DNA of 6,277 nucleotides from an uncultured Collinsella sp. (GCA_959018755.1 CAUEMA010000033.1:1-6277), one strand, 5' to 3'; shown: positions 1 through 6,166, counted from the first letter of the stretch. Translations and numbers: made by a program. Notes: a model not told the origin generated them from the letters alone.

Positions 1-613
1 AGGGCACGAGCTGCTTGGTGAGCACCAGGCGGCCGAGCATGGCGAAGCCCATGGCCGGCAGGATGTTGGCGGCAACGCCAAAGCCAGCAAGAACAAAGTC
101 GGGGATAAAGTCGAGCAGGCCCTGGATAGCGTCAGCACCCAGATAGAACGACAGCGAGCACAGCAGGAACGCCATGATGATGCCGGTTAAACCGATCAGG
201 AAGTGCATCGCATAGACACCCTTAAGGTTGCCCTGGCCGGAGAAGACATCAGCGCGGTCAACCAGGATCGGCAGGGCGGCGTTGAGGATGTTCTTGATGG
301 CAAGGCACAGCGTGGCGATGGGCATGGCAAGCGCGATGGCTGCCTCGGTGCTCTGGCCCAGCTGGATAGCGAAGGCGCAGGCGAGCACGCCGCCGATCGT
401 CTCATCAGGCGGCACGTAGGCGCCGATGGAGATCGAGCCCATGAACAGCAGCTCCAGGCTGGCGCCGATCGCGAGGCCAGTCTGCAGGTCCCCCAGCACC
501 AGGCCCACGAGCGGGCACAGGACGATGGGGCGGAACGCGTAGAGGGTGCCGAGCTGGCAGTCGAACTTACCAAATGCGGCGATAAGTCCGATGAGGATTG
601 CTTGGGTAAGCAT
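1..613 (-). CDS. PTS mannose/sorbose-family EIIC permease, 3' end off window
   Basis: Membrane subunit that carries the sugar across the cytoplasmic membrane, working with EIID while EIIB passes on the phosphate. The ATG at 613 opens a frame that stays open to the window edge (204 residues seen; the family is usually about 260-270). The protein is very hydrophobic. A near-charge-free stretch at residues 24-64 is followed by a PPDETIGG segment at 68-75 and an AFAIQLG stretch at 80-86, which is the conserved pattern of EII-Sor/ManY-type EIIC. Further hydrophobic segments lie at about 91-118, 133-160 and 166-198. A purine-rich ribosome site (AGGAAAGGGGG) sits a few bases before the ATG. It follows the EIIB gene with a 58-nt gap, and EIID is expected next, outside the window. 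Family assignment is firm. The substrate cannot be read from this subunit and is inferred from the SIS genes upstream. Confidence 0.93.
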   Translation of the reverse strand, partial: MLTQAILIGLIAAFGKFDCQLGTLYAFRPIVLCPLVGLVLGDLQTGLAIGASLELLFMGSISIGAYVPPDETIGGVLACAFAIQLGQSTEAAIALAMPIATLCLAIKNILNAALPILVDRADVFSGQGNLKGVYAMHFLIGLTGIIMAFLLCSLSFYLGADAIQGLLDFIPDFVLAGFGVAANILPAMGFAMLGRLVLTKQLVP

Positions 614-640
614 ACATCCCCCTTTCCTAATAGGACACTA

Positions 641-660
641 CGAAGAGCTCAGACTCTTCG
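641..660. repeat. 7-bp inverted repeat between EIIB and EIIC genes
   Basis: CGAAGAG (641-647) and CTCTTCG (654-660) pair perfectly around a 6-nt loop, within the EIIB-EIIC gap. No T-run follows on the minus strand, so it does not look like an intrinsic terminator. It may be an intercistronic mRNA stem that affects stability or the protein ratio. A short palindrome (TCCTAATAGGA, 625-635) lies between it and the EIIC ribosome site. Confidence 0.5.
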
Positions 661-671
661 AATTCAAACGC

Positions 672-1154
672 CTAGAGCACGCTGGCGCAGTCAACCTTGG
701 GGTCATCGGCCAGGGGTCGAATCTCGACCTCAACGCCACGATCCAGCATCTCGCGCACATCGGCTTCCTCGGCTGCGGTCAGGAAGATCTGACGAGAGAC
801 CTGACGAGCATCGGGGCGCTTCTCGTCCTTGGGCTTGGTGTTGCCCAGGTTGACCGACTTAATCTGCGGGCAGCCCTCAACAAGCTGCTTTGCCTCAGCG
901 ATGGTGGCAACGCAGATGATCATCTTGTACTTGTCGGTCACGCCCGAGTTGATAGCCTCGATGGCATTCGCCATATCCTTGATGACGAGCTTGCAGCCGG
1001 CAGGCTTGCCCATCTTGAGCGTCGCCTTCCACACCGGGTCGTTAGCGACCTTATCGCCCACGCAGAAGATGCAGTTGGAGCCAAGGCCCTGAACCCAGGA
1101 AACTGCGACCTGGCCATGAAGCAGGCGATGGTCAACGCGAAGTAGCTGAATCAT
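672..1154 (-). CDS. PTS mannose/sorbose-family EIIB
   Basis: Cytoplasmic phosphotransfer subunit (160 aa) that takes phosphate from EIIA and gives it to the incoming sugar. The N-terminus reads MIQLLRVDHRLLHGQV. His13, in the LLHGQV motif, is the expected phosphorylated residue of mannose-family EIIB. The SVNLGNTKP segment (100-108) and the ending GVEVEIRPLADDP (140-152) also fit the family, as does the length. I chose the ATG at 1154 because it puts the RVDHRLLHGQV motif at the usual distance from the start; the upstream in-frame codon at 1169 is TTG. The ribosome site is an imperfect G-run (GGGGGGT) about 8 nt before the ATG. Six cysteines (28, 31, 54, 81, 95, 156) are more than I would expect, with no clear pattern. 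It lies between the EIIA and EIIC genes, the standard order. Confidence 0.95.
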   Translation of the reverse strand: MIQLLRVDHRLLHGQVAVSWVQGLGSNCIFCVGDKVANDPVWKATLKMGKPAGCKLVIKDMANAIEAINSGVTDKYKMIICVATIAEAKQLVEGCPQIKSVNLGNTKPKDEKRPDARQVSRQIFLTAAEEADVREMLDRGVEVEIRPLADDPKVDCASVL

Positions 1155-1178
1155 AATGTGACCCCCCAAAGGTCTTGT

Positions 1179-1191
1179 GCCGTCTTACGGC
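1179..1191. repeat. Short GC hairpin between EIIA and EIIB genes
   Basis: GCCGT and ACGGC pair as a 5-bp stem with a 3-nt loop in the 57-nt EIIA-EIIB gap. No T-run follows it. It may be a minor mRNA stem or chance. Confidence 0.25.
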
Positions 1192-1211
1192 GTGTCGGTA
1201 GGTGCTGCGGA

Positions 1212-1631
1212 TTAGAACTCTTCTTCCTCGTCGTCATCGACCAAAAGATCGTTGACAAACTTCACGCGCGTATCGTCCGCAGCGACGATGGCGCGAATCG
1301 TCTCCTCAACCGGCGCCGACTCGTCAGAGAACAGCAACTGGATGAGGAGAGGAAGGTTCATGTTGGTAACGAGGTACGTGCGGGGACGCGTCTGGACGAT
1401 CTTGGTGAACTCGTTGTTGACGCTGCCGCCAAAGAGGTCGGTGCAGACAACGACATCATCGTCGGCAGACATGCCTGCCAGCAGTTTTTGGGCCTCCTCG
1501 GCCACGTCCATGCGGTCATCGACGAACATTGAAAGATCGTGGACGTTGTCGCGAGCGCCCGAGAGCAGCTCGACGCTCTCCTTGATGCCGGTGGCGAAGT
1601 GCGCATGGCTGGCGATGATGTACTGTCTCAT
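1212..1631 (-). CDS. PTS mannose/sorbose-family EIIA
   Basis: Cytoplasmic phosphocarrier (139 aa) that accepts phosphate from HPr and passes it to EIIB. His9, in the N-terminal IIASHAHFATG stretch, is the expected phosphorylation site. The DLFGGSVNNEF block (65-75) and the TNMNLPLLIQLL block (89-100) are characteristic of the EIIA-Man fold, and the length suits a stand-alone EIIA domain rather than a IIAB fusion. GAGAGGA about 7 nt before the ATG is a good ribosome site. The protein ends in an unbroken run of seven acidic residues (132-138) before a final Phe, beyond the expected end of the fold. It lies 46 nt after the FrlB-like gene and 57 nt before the EIIB start, so it is very likely in the same operon. 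The family is firm; the substrate is inferred from neighbours. Confidence 0.95.
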   Translation of the reverse strand: MRQYIIASHAHFATGIKESVELLSGARDNVHDLSMFVDDRMDVAEEAQKLLAGMSADDDVVVCTDLFGGSVNNEFTKIVQTRPRTYLVTNMNLPLLIQLLFSDESAPVEETIRAIVAADDTRVKFVNDLLVDDDEEEEF

Positions 1632-1677
1632 TCTGTGTTCCTCTCAATAGCCCGGCACGTTCCCGCACCCGTTTTCT

Positions 1678-2739
1678 TTAGTAGTCGAACTGGTGATAGT
1701 AGCGACGATACTTGAGGTTGTGCTTGGTGACCGTCTCGTAGTAGCGAGCCAGACGGTCGGTCACGAGCACCGTCAGAATCCACGGGGAGACGATGACGCG
1801 GAACTCGTCGTCAAGGCCGGGGATGGCGAACTCGGCGGTGTCGATGATGTTGACGTCGGTGTCGCCGGTCACGCCGCGGGTCAGGAACGCGCGGACGCGC
1901 TCGTCGAGCTTGCGGTTCTCGTCCTCGCCCATGAACAGGAAGACCGGGACGCCGGGCTCCACGAGCTCGAGGGTGCCGTGGAAGAAGTCGGCCGAGGTGA
2001 TGTAGCGGGTGCGCTTCCACTGCATCTCCTCGAGGATGCACATCGAGAACAGGATCGTCTCGCCCCACAGGGCGCCGGAGCCGATGAACATGGTGTAGGG
2101 GGCCAGGGCGTACTTCTTGGCGAGCTCCTCGGCGCGCGGCTCGAAGCGCTTGCGGATATCGAGCATGTCCTTCCAGATGTCCTTGGTCTGCTCGATAAAC
2201 AGATCGAACTTGGGGAAGCAGCCGCGGCGGTTGAGCAGGCGCAGGCCGAAGCAGTCGGCGAGGTAGTAGCCCTTCTCGCAGCCGCCCGAACCATGGTCAG
2301 AAGCCATGGCGACGCAGTTCTCGGCGCCGACAGCCTGGCCGATGGGGCCCTCGGGCTTGGTCATGGCGTAGACGCGAATGCCCTTTTCCTTCATCTTCTT
2401 GACGGCCTCGAGGACCTCGGGGGTGGTGCCGGACTCGGAGGCGGTGAGCACGACGGACTTCTCGGTCATGCGCTTGTGGCCCATGACGTTCCACTCGGCG
2501 GCGTGGATCAGGTAGACCTCGAGGTCGCGGTCGCCGAACTTGTTCATGAGGTACTCGAGCTGCATGAGCTCGTCCCAGGTGCCGCCGACGCCCATCAGGA
2601 ACACGGCGTCGTAGCCCTCGTCGGCGACCTTGTCGGCGAGCGCGGTCATCTTCTTGCCGGTCTCGTAGAGCGCCTTGCCGTCCTCGAGATAGCCCTCCTG
2701 GTCGAAATGCATGATCTCGATCTTCTCGGTTTCCTTCAT
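1678..2739 (-). CDS. frlB: FrlB-type SIS deglycase (fructoselysine-6-phosphate deglycase family)
   Basis: Predicted cytoplasmic enzyme (353 aa) that cleaves a 6-phosphorylated Amadori compound, such as fructoselysine 6-phosphate, to glucose 6-phosphate and the free amino acid. It has two SIS sugar-phosphate domains: the first includes MGVGGTWDE (49-57) and the Ser/Thr phosphate loop TASESGTTPEV (99-109), the second starts near 215 with FIGSGALWGE. From memory of E. coli FrlB, the block HGTLELVEPGVPVFLF (254-269), the following GEDE...ER segment and the C-terminal RRYY...Y ending all align. Glu238 and His254 are 16 residues apart, the spacing of the catalytic Glu/His pair in FraB/FrlB and of the equivalent pair in GlmS. 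FrlB has HGP where this has HGT. A strong AAGGAG lies 6 nt before the ATG. Codon use is visibly more G/C-ending than in its neighbours, suggesting high expression. The family is well supported; glucoselysine or another glycated amine could be the true substrate. Confidence 0.82.
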   Translation of the reverse strand: MKETEKIEIMHFDQEGYLEDGKALYETGKKMTALADKVADEGYDAVFLMGVGGTWDELMQLEYLMNKFGDRDLEVYLIHAAEWNVMGHKRMTEKSVVLTASESGTTPEVLEAVKKMKEKGIRVYAMTKPEGPIGQAVGAENCVAMASDHGSGGCEKGYYLADCFGLRLLNRRGCFPKFDLFIEQTKDIWKDMLDIRKRFEPRAEELAKKYALAPYTMFIGSGALWGETILFSMCILEEMQWKRTRYITSADFFHGTLELVEPGVPVFLFMGEDENRKLDERVRAFLTRGVTGDTDVNIIDTAEFAIPGLDDEFRVIVSPWILTVLVTDRLARYYETVTKHNLKYRRYYHQFDY

Positions 2740-2799
2740 TTGTCTCTCCTTTCTGGGGTTGTTTCCACATCCCCCATGCCAACGGGCATCAAAACCCGC

Positions 2800-3915
2800 T
2801 TACATTCCGTAACACTCAGCCGCTTTGGCCTTAAGCGCATTGACTGACTCTTCGTAGCCCTCTGCCTTGACCTCCATTTGCTTGGAGACGGCATCGAGAT
2901 ACGGGTGCACGTTCCATGACTTCAGACGCTCGGCGATCATGGCCGCAATCGTCTGGAAGAACACAAGATTGGGAATTGCGCTGAGCAGCGGAGCCACCTG
3001 AGGCACCGCAACCTCGTGAGCCCTACCCTTGGGATGGGCCGTGAGCAGCACCGTTTTTGCCGTAACGTTCGATAGCGCATCGGCGATATTCGCAAGACGC
3101 TCCGACCCCTGCGGATCGTCGACGATAAACACCAGATAGCCCGGAACGATCTGCATCTCGGGACCGTGGACGAACTCCTCGCCTTCGTGATGCATGGCAG
3201 GAATCTTGATGGTCTCGCTCAGCTTGAGCGCTGCCTCCTCGGCAACACCATAGTTGGGGCCGTTGCCGACGATCATGGCGGGCATGTGCTCAGAAAGCTC
3301 GAGCATGTGATCTTGGACATATGCCTCGGCGGTCTTGCACATCACGGCATTAGCCTGGATAGCCTCGCGCAGGTCATCAAGACGCTGAGCAACGCCCTTG
3401 GCGTCAATCGTTCCGCGCGCCTGACCGCCGTAAATACCAAAGAGCACCAGGTACTCAACGAGAACCTCGACGCCCAGAGTCACAAAGTCCACCGACTCGA
3501 CGCCCACACCGTAGTCAAGAACGATGTCAGCGTGTTCCTTGATGGGTGCCTCGACGTTTGCCGTGAGCGCAACTGCAGCCATACCGTGTGCGCGCATGTA
3601 ATCGAGCGCCGCAATCGTATTGGTTGAATAGCCGCTCTGCGAGACGGCAATGTTAAGCGCATGCTGTGGATAGGTGTGTTCAAAATCGACGAAGGCCTCG
3701 GGCGTCACAACGGACACCTGCATCTGCAGCGCATCTTGCAGGTAATCGCGGGCGCAATCCGCAGCATGGCGCGACGAACCCGAAGCAACGATGCGCAGCG
3801 CGTCAAAAGAACCGGACTGGAAAATATCAACGAGCTGCGCTACCAGCTCAGACGAACGCTCGAGGTTCTCTCCCATACGCACATGGGCAAGCTGAACGTA
3901 ATCGAGCATCTTCAT
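2800..3915 (-). CDS. GlmS/FrlB-like double-SIS sugar-phosphate enzyme, probable second deglycase
   Basis: Predicted cytoplasmic SIS-domain protein (371 aa), first gene of the operon. The first SIS domain shows ASGSSRHAA (44-52) and the phosphate loop SQSGYST (92-98). The second shows VGNGPNYGVAEEAALKLSE (216-234) and EGEEFVHGPE (244-253), which matches the isomerase half of GlmS and the FrlB group. Glu234 and His250 keep the 16-residue spacing of the catalytic Glu/His pair. There is no glutaminase domain, so it cannot be full GlmS. By analogy with the two-deglycase gfr operon it may act on glucoselysine 6-phosphate or a related adduct. A glucosamine-6-phosphate-type deaminase/isomerase is the main alternative. 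I chose the ATG at 3915 because GAGGTGA lies 4 nt upstream; the ATG at 3909 (spacing 10) is also possible. The frame extends upstream to 3954, but that part lacks a ribosome site and runs into the control region. The next gene starts 60 nt downstream. Confidence 0.8.
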   Translation of the reverse strand: MKMLDYVQLAHVRMGENLERSSELVAQLVDIFQSGSFDALRIVASGSSRHAADCARDYLQDALQMQVSVVTPEAFVDFEHTYPQHALNIAVSQSGYSTNTIAALDYMRAHGMAAVALTANVEAPIKEHADIVLDYGVGVESVDFVTLGVEVLVEYLVLFGIYGGQARGTIDAKGVAQRLDDLREAIQANAVMCKTAEAYVQDHMLELSEHMPAMIVGNGPNYGVAEEAALKLSETIKIPAMHHEGEEFVHGPEMQIVPGYLVFIVDDPQGSERLANIADALSNVTAKTVLLTAHPKGRAHEVAVPQVAPLLSAIPNLVFFQTIAAMIAERLKSWNVHPYLDAVSKQMEVKAEGYEESVNALKAKAAECYGM

Positions 3916-3938
3916 CGTCTCACCTCGTAATAAATCAT

Positions 3939-3953
3939 TAGTATTTGATACCA
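3939..3953. promoter_or_regulatory. Candidate operator B, TGGTAT-CAA-ATACTA
   Basis: On the minus strand this reads TGGTATCAAATACTA, a near-palindrome with 5 of 6 bases matching in each arm around a 3-nt centre. It ends about 23 nt before the chosen start of the first SIS gene. TGGTAT half-sites are typical of operators bound by GntR/UTRA sugar regulators, and two such regulators are encoded just upstream. A bound repressor here would block transcript elongation or a proximal promoter. Binding itself is inference. Confidence 0.45.
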
Positions 3954-3985
3954 ATCACAGTTACAGGTTACGGCTTTTTGATACC
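3944..3985. repeat. 9-bp direct repeat TTTGATACC, 33 bp apart
   Basis: TTTGATACC occurs at 3944-3952 (inside operator B) and again at 3977-3985, start to start 33 bp, close to three helical turns, so both copies lie on the same DNA face. A weaker relative (AAAATACCAG) lies at 4099-4108 next to the stop of the second regulator gene. The arrangement suggests cooperative binding of one regulator, though the second copy is only a half-site. Confidence 0.4.
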
Positions 3986-4040
3986 TCTTTGTCGATTAAT
4001 TTATCCCCTTCGGCGAACGGTCGATTTTGAGCCATGTAAG

Positions 4041-4054
4041 GTTGTATATACAGC
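4041..4054. promoter_or_regulatory. Candidate operator A, GTTGTATATACAGC
   Basis: The core TGTATATACA (4043-4052) is a perfect 10-bp palindrome, and 12 of 14 bases are symmetric over the whole site. It resembles the GTnTAnAC-type sites of the HutC/UTRA branch of GntR regulators (TreR-like TTGTATATACAA). It overlaps the proposed -10 box, the classic position for repression. It differs clearly from operator B, so the two sites may serve the two different regulators encoded upstream. Confidence 0.55.
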
Positions 4055-4069
4055 TGACCCAACGATCAA
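4041..4069 (-). promoter_or_regulatory. Possible promoter for the SIS-PTS operon
   Basis: TTGATC (4064-4069) as -35 and TACAAC (4041-4046) as -10, each 4 of 6 to the sigma-70-type consensus with a 17-nt spacer. TATACA at 15-nt spacing is an alternative -10. The leader to the first SIS gene would then be over 100 nt. The rest of the 193-nt gap (3916-4108) shows no better pair that I can defend. A weak 4-bp stem followed by TTTT (4067-4089) precedes it. Confidence 0.3.
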
Positions 4070-4108
4070 AACTGGTTAGTTTCCCAGCCGTTATTCACAA
4101 AATACCAG

Positions 4109-4822
4109 CTAGTACGTATAGGTGTAGCCGCCCGTATCGCCACGATTGAAGGACTTTACATACTCGATAGCCTGACCGCTCGCGTCATAGCTCACGCATT
4201 CCAAAAGCAAAACAAGATCGCCCTGTTCCAGTCCAAGGAGGCCGGCATCTCGTGCGCCCAGCGCTTCGATATCGAGCTTTTCCTGTGCCATGACTGGCTT
4301 TCGGCCCAGCATCTCATAGGTCTCGTACAAACTGAAGACCGACACGTCAATATCTTCGATGGTTGGGAACAGCAGGCAGGGAATCAGCGCCGTCTCAATC
4401 GATACGGGGCTACCGTTTATGCAGTTCAGGCGTCGAACGGAATAGAGCAGGTCGTCCTCGGCGATGCCAAACAGGTCGGCGTAATATGGCCCCGCATAAC
4501 GCTTGGAACGCGCGAGAATACGGACGGACGGCTCGCCGCCCGAAGCACGGACCGATTCACGGAAACCGACCGTGCGTTCAAAAAAAGCAGGTACTTTCTG
4601 CGCCACAAAGGCACCTTTTCCCCGAACACGGCGAATCTGCCCGCGCCGAACCAGCTCATCGACAGCGCTTCGGATGGTCAAGCGTGTCGTACCAAATTCC
4701 TCGGCGAGGTCTTTTTCGGACGGAATCATGGAACCCGTGGGATATGCACCGCGCTCGATACGTTCCTCGATGCAGCGTCGAATGCGCATATAAACCGGGG
4801 TGGCATCTACTGTTTCAGCCAT
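4109..4822 (-). CDS. GntR-family regulator with UTRA domain (second of tandem pair)
   Basis: Transcriptional regulator (237 aa), probably a repressor released by a phosphorylated sugar ligand. The N-terminal winged helix-turn-helix spans about 8-75: YMRIRRCIEERI, then IPSEKDLAEEFGTTRLTIRS (33-52, recognition region) and the wing RRVRGKGAFVA (64-74). The UTRA effector domain follows from about 80 to 232, with the typical SPVSIETALIP segment (138-148). The ATG at 4822 is 16 nt inside the end of the preceding regulator gene, with AGGTGA four nt upstream, so translation is probably coupled. It lies directly before the control region of the SIS-PTS operon, its most likely target, perhaps with its own promoter as well. 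The ligand may be the phosphorylated Amadori compound. It ends in an unusual YTYTY. Family assignment is firm; target and ligand are inferred from position. Confidence 0.93.
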   Translation of the reverse strand: MAETVDATPVYMRIRRCIEERIERGAYPTGSMIPSEKDLAEEFGTTRLTIRSAVDELVRRGQIRRVRGKGAFVAQKVPAFFERTVGFRESVRASGGEPSVRILARSKRYAGPYYADLFGIAEDDLLYSVRRLNCINGSPVSIETALIPCLLFPTIEDIDVSVFSLYETYEMLGRKPVMAQEKLDIEALGARDAGLLGLEQGDLVLLLECVSYDASGQAIEYVKSFNRGDTGGYTYTY

Positions 4823-5574
4823 TGTTCACCTGCCACGCTCCTCATGCCGTTCTCTTCGCCGTTATCGGCAAAGCGGAACTTTGTGGGCAAAATCACCGAT
4901 TTGCAATGCTCCACAAAACGCATGTCCTTATCAAATTCGATCGAGCTCTCATAGAACACCGGCGTTCCCTCTTCTTGCTGGAGCAGCTCGGCCTCTTCGA
5001 CGTTCAAACGCGAGATGGAGATATGCTCACGTCCATGCTCAACGCGCACGCCACCTTCTTTGAGCAAGACATCGTAAAGGCTCTCACACTCAAAATCGTG
5101 CTCGGGAAGCGATGGGCACAGGGACAGGTTAACGTGAGCGGTCTCGATTGACGCCGGCTCGCCCTCAATAAGTCGAACGCGCTGCATGCGGAGCAAGGGA
5201 GCGCCTACAGCCACCCCAAGCTTGTCGGCAAGCGCCTCATCCGCCTCGACAGTCTCGGTGGAGACCAAGCGAGAAGAGGGGTGCAGACCGGCAGTTCGCA
5301 CGGCATCGGAGAAGTTATACGTTTCCTGGAAGATGTTCAGCGGCTTGGGAGGGCACACATACGTACCCGATCCGCGGCGGCTCGCGAGCGTTCCGCACGA
5401 AATGAGCCGCGTGATGCCAGCACGTAACGCCGTACGCGAAACGCCGATATCTTCGCACAGCACACGCTCGGCCGGCAGACGATCGCCGCCGGCAAGCTGA
5501 TGGTGCTGGATGTACCAAAGAATCCCCTCAACAGCACGGTCTTTGGGGGGAATTGCATAAGATTCGCCTGCCAT
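4807..5574 (-). CDS. GntR-family regulator with UTRA domain (first of tandem pair)
   Basis: Transcriptional regulator (255 aa). The N-terminal winged helix-turn-helix spans about 11-74, with LPAERVLCEDIGVSRTALRA (33-52) as the recognition region and the wing SRRGSGTYV (65-73). The UTRA ligand domain lies at about 80-235, with EPASIETAHVNL (139-150) and FVEHCKSVILP (220-230) matching the usual pattern. GAGGAG lies 8 nt before the ATG. It is clearly diverged from the next regulator, so this is an old duplication or two independent UTRA regulators, not a recent copy. The C-terminal tail past about 235 is extra and partly overlaps the next gene. It starts 38 nt after the small upstream gene and so may share its transcript. 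Its target could be operator A or B upstream of the SIS-PTS operon. Confidence 0.92.
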   Translation of the reverse strand: MAGESYAIPPKDRAVEGILWYIQHHQLAGGDRLPAERVLCEDIGVSRTALRAGITRLISCGTLASRRGSGTYVCPPKPLNIFQETYNFSDAVRTAGLHPSSRLVSTETVEADEALADKLGVAVGAPLLRMQRVRLIEGEPASIETAHVNLSLCPSLPEHDFECESLYDVLLKEGGVRVEHGREHISISRLNVEEAELLQQEEGTPVFYESSIEFDKDMRFVEHCKSVILPTKFRFADNGEENGMRSVAGEQWLKQ

Positions 5575-5612
5575 TGCACAGACTCCTCATTCAAAAATGT
5601 ATGTCACCAGAA

Positions 5613-6101
5613 TTAGGCCAGCCCTCCCATGGCATCAAACTCGGCCTTGATTTTCTCGGCGACATTCCGATACGACTTATATAGGTTTGAATCGCGTTTG
5701 ACTTCGTCGGTCATAACGGGAATCTCTAATTTGGAAACCTCGTCTTTTCCCGTCTGAACCGCCACGACAACGCCCATACCAAGACACATATTACGCTTGG
5801 CAGCGTTTATTTTTGCCGCCTTCGCGGGATTTGCCAGAATACGCTGGGCAAATTCCTGTTTAGAGACCGCTTCTTCGGCCTCCGGATCGCCCGCCTCGGC
5901 TACTTCGCACTGCAACACGTCCGCATAGTCAAAAATCTTCGGCTCGCCACCGCGTTGATGCACAGCCCACTTGCGGCGCGTGGCATCCTGGTAGATAGCC
6001 GGCAAAAATGTAAACCGCGGCGGGTCCAAAATCGTATCCGTGATGGTAAACACATCGGGATCAAAGGCATCCTGCGGGTTTTTCTTCTTGAACAGCCCCA
6101 T
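5613..6101 (-). CDS. Hypothetical 162-aa protein, possibly of DUF4428-like layout
   Basis: Function not recognised. The protein begins MGLFKKKNPQDAFDP and has no signal peptide or transmembrane segment, so it is likely cytoplasmic. A central stretch (KWAVHQRG...KIFDYADVLQCEV, about 44-66) followed by a short hydrophobic Gly/Val segment (107-116) and a VSKLEIPVM strand (122-130) recalls the layout that follows the zinc ribbon in DUF4428-type proteins; that likeness is from memory and weak. No zinc-ribbon cysteines are present. The C-terminal 30 residues look helical and charged. I chose the ATG at 6101 because GGGAGG lies 5 nt upstream; an ATG at 6122 in the same frame lacks a ribosome site. 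It may be co-transcribed with the first regulator (38-nt gap) but no sequence feature ties it to sugar metabolism. Confidence 0.8.
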   Translation of the reverse strand: MGLFKKKNPQDAFDPDVFTITDTILDPPRFTFLPAIYQDATRRKWAVHQRGGEPKIFDYADVLQCEVAEAGDPEAEEAVSKQEFAQRILANPAKAAKINAAKRNMCLGMGVVVAVQTGKDEVSKLEIPVMTDEVKRDSNLYKSYRNVAEKIKAEFDAMGGLA

Positions 6102-6138
6102 ATCAGCCTCCCGTACTAGCATTAAACAACTCAAGCTG

Positions 6139-6147
6139 AATATAGCA
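6139..6147 (-). promoter_or_regulatory. Extended -10 promoter element for the 162-aa gene
   Basis: On the minus strand TGCTATATT gives an extended -10 (TGn plus TATATT, 5 of 6). The implied transcription start is near 6132, about 30 nt before the ATG at 6101, leaving room for the GGGAGG site. No convincing -35 is present at the usual distance, which an extended -10 can tolerate. This transcript could run through both regulator genes. Confidence 0.4.
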
Positions 6148-6166
6148 CCAATTTCAAGCCGCCGCC

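Noticed and set aside
203..853. Plus-strand open frame of 216 codons
   Set aside because: It lies antisense to EIIC and EIIB and runs across their gap; composition is Arg/Asp/Gln-rich with no recognisable motif.
1155..1169. TTG start at 1169 for EIIB
   Set aside because: It would add five residues before the conserved RVDHRLLHGQV start and use up the G-run that serves as ribosome site for the ATG at 1154.
1693..2847. Long plus-strand open frame (384 codons) opposite the FrlB-like gene
   Set aside because: Its translation is low-complexity and rich in Val, Leu, Gly, Glu and His, as expected from the complement of a G/C-ending coding strand. The minus strand has clear SIS motifs and a strong ribosome site.
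3916..3954. Upstream extension of the first SIS gene to 3954
   Set aside because: The extra 13 residues lack a ribosome site and cover the AT-rich operator region; GAGGTGA supports the ATG at 3915.
4067..4089. Possible terminator after the second regulator gene
   Set aside because: The stem is only 4 bp (6 with two G-U pairs) with a TTTT tail and overlaps the proposed -35; too weak to call.
4363..5151. Plus-strand open frame of 262 codons across the two regulator genes
   Set aside because: It is antisense to two well-supported GntR/UTRA genes and shows no domain.
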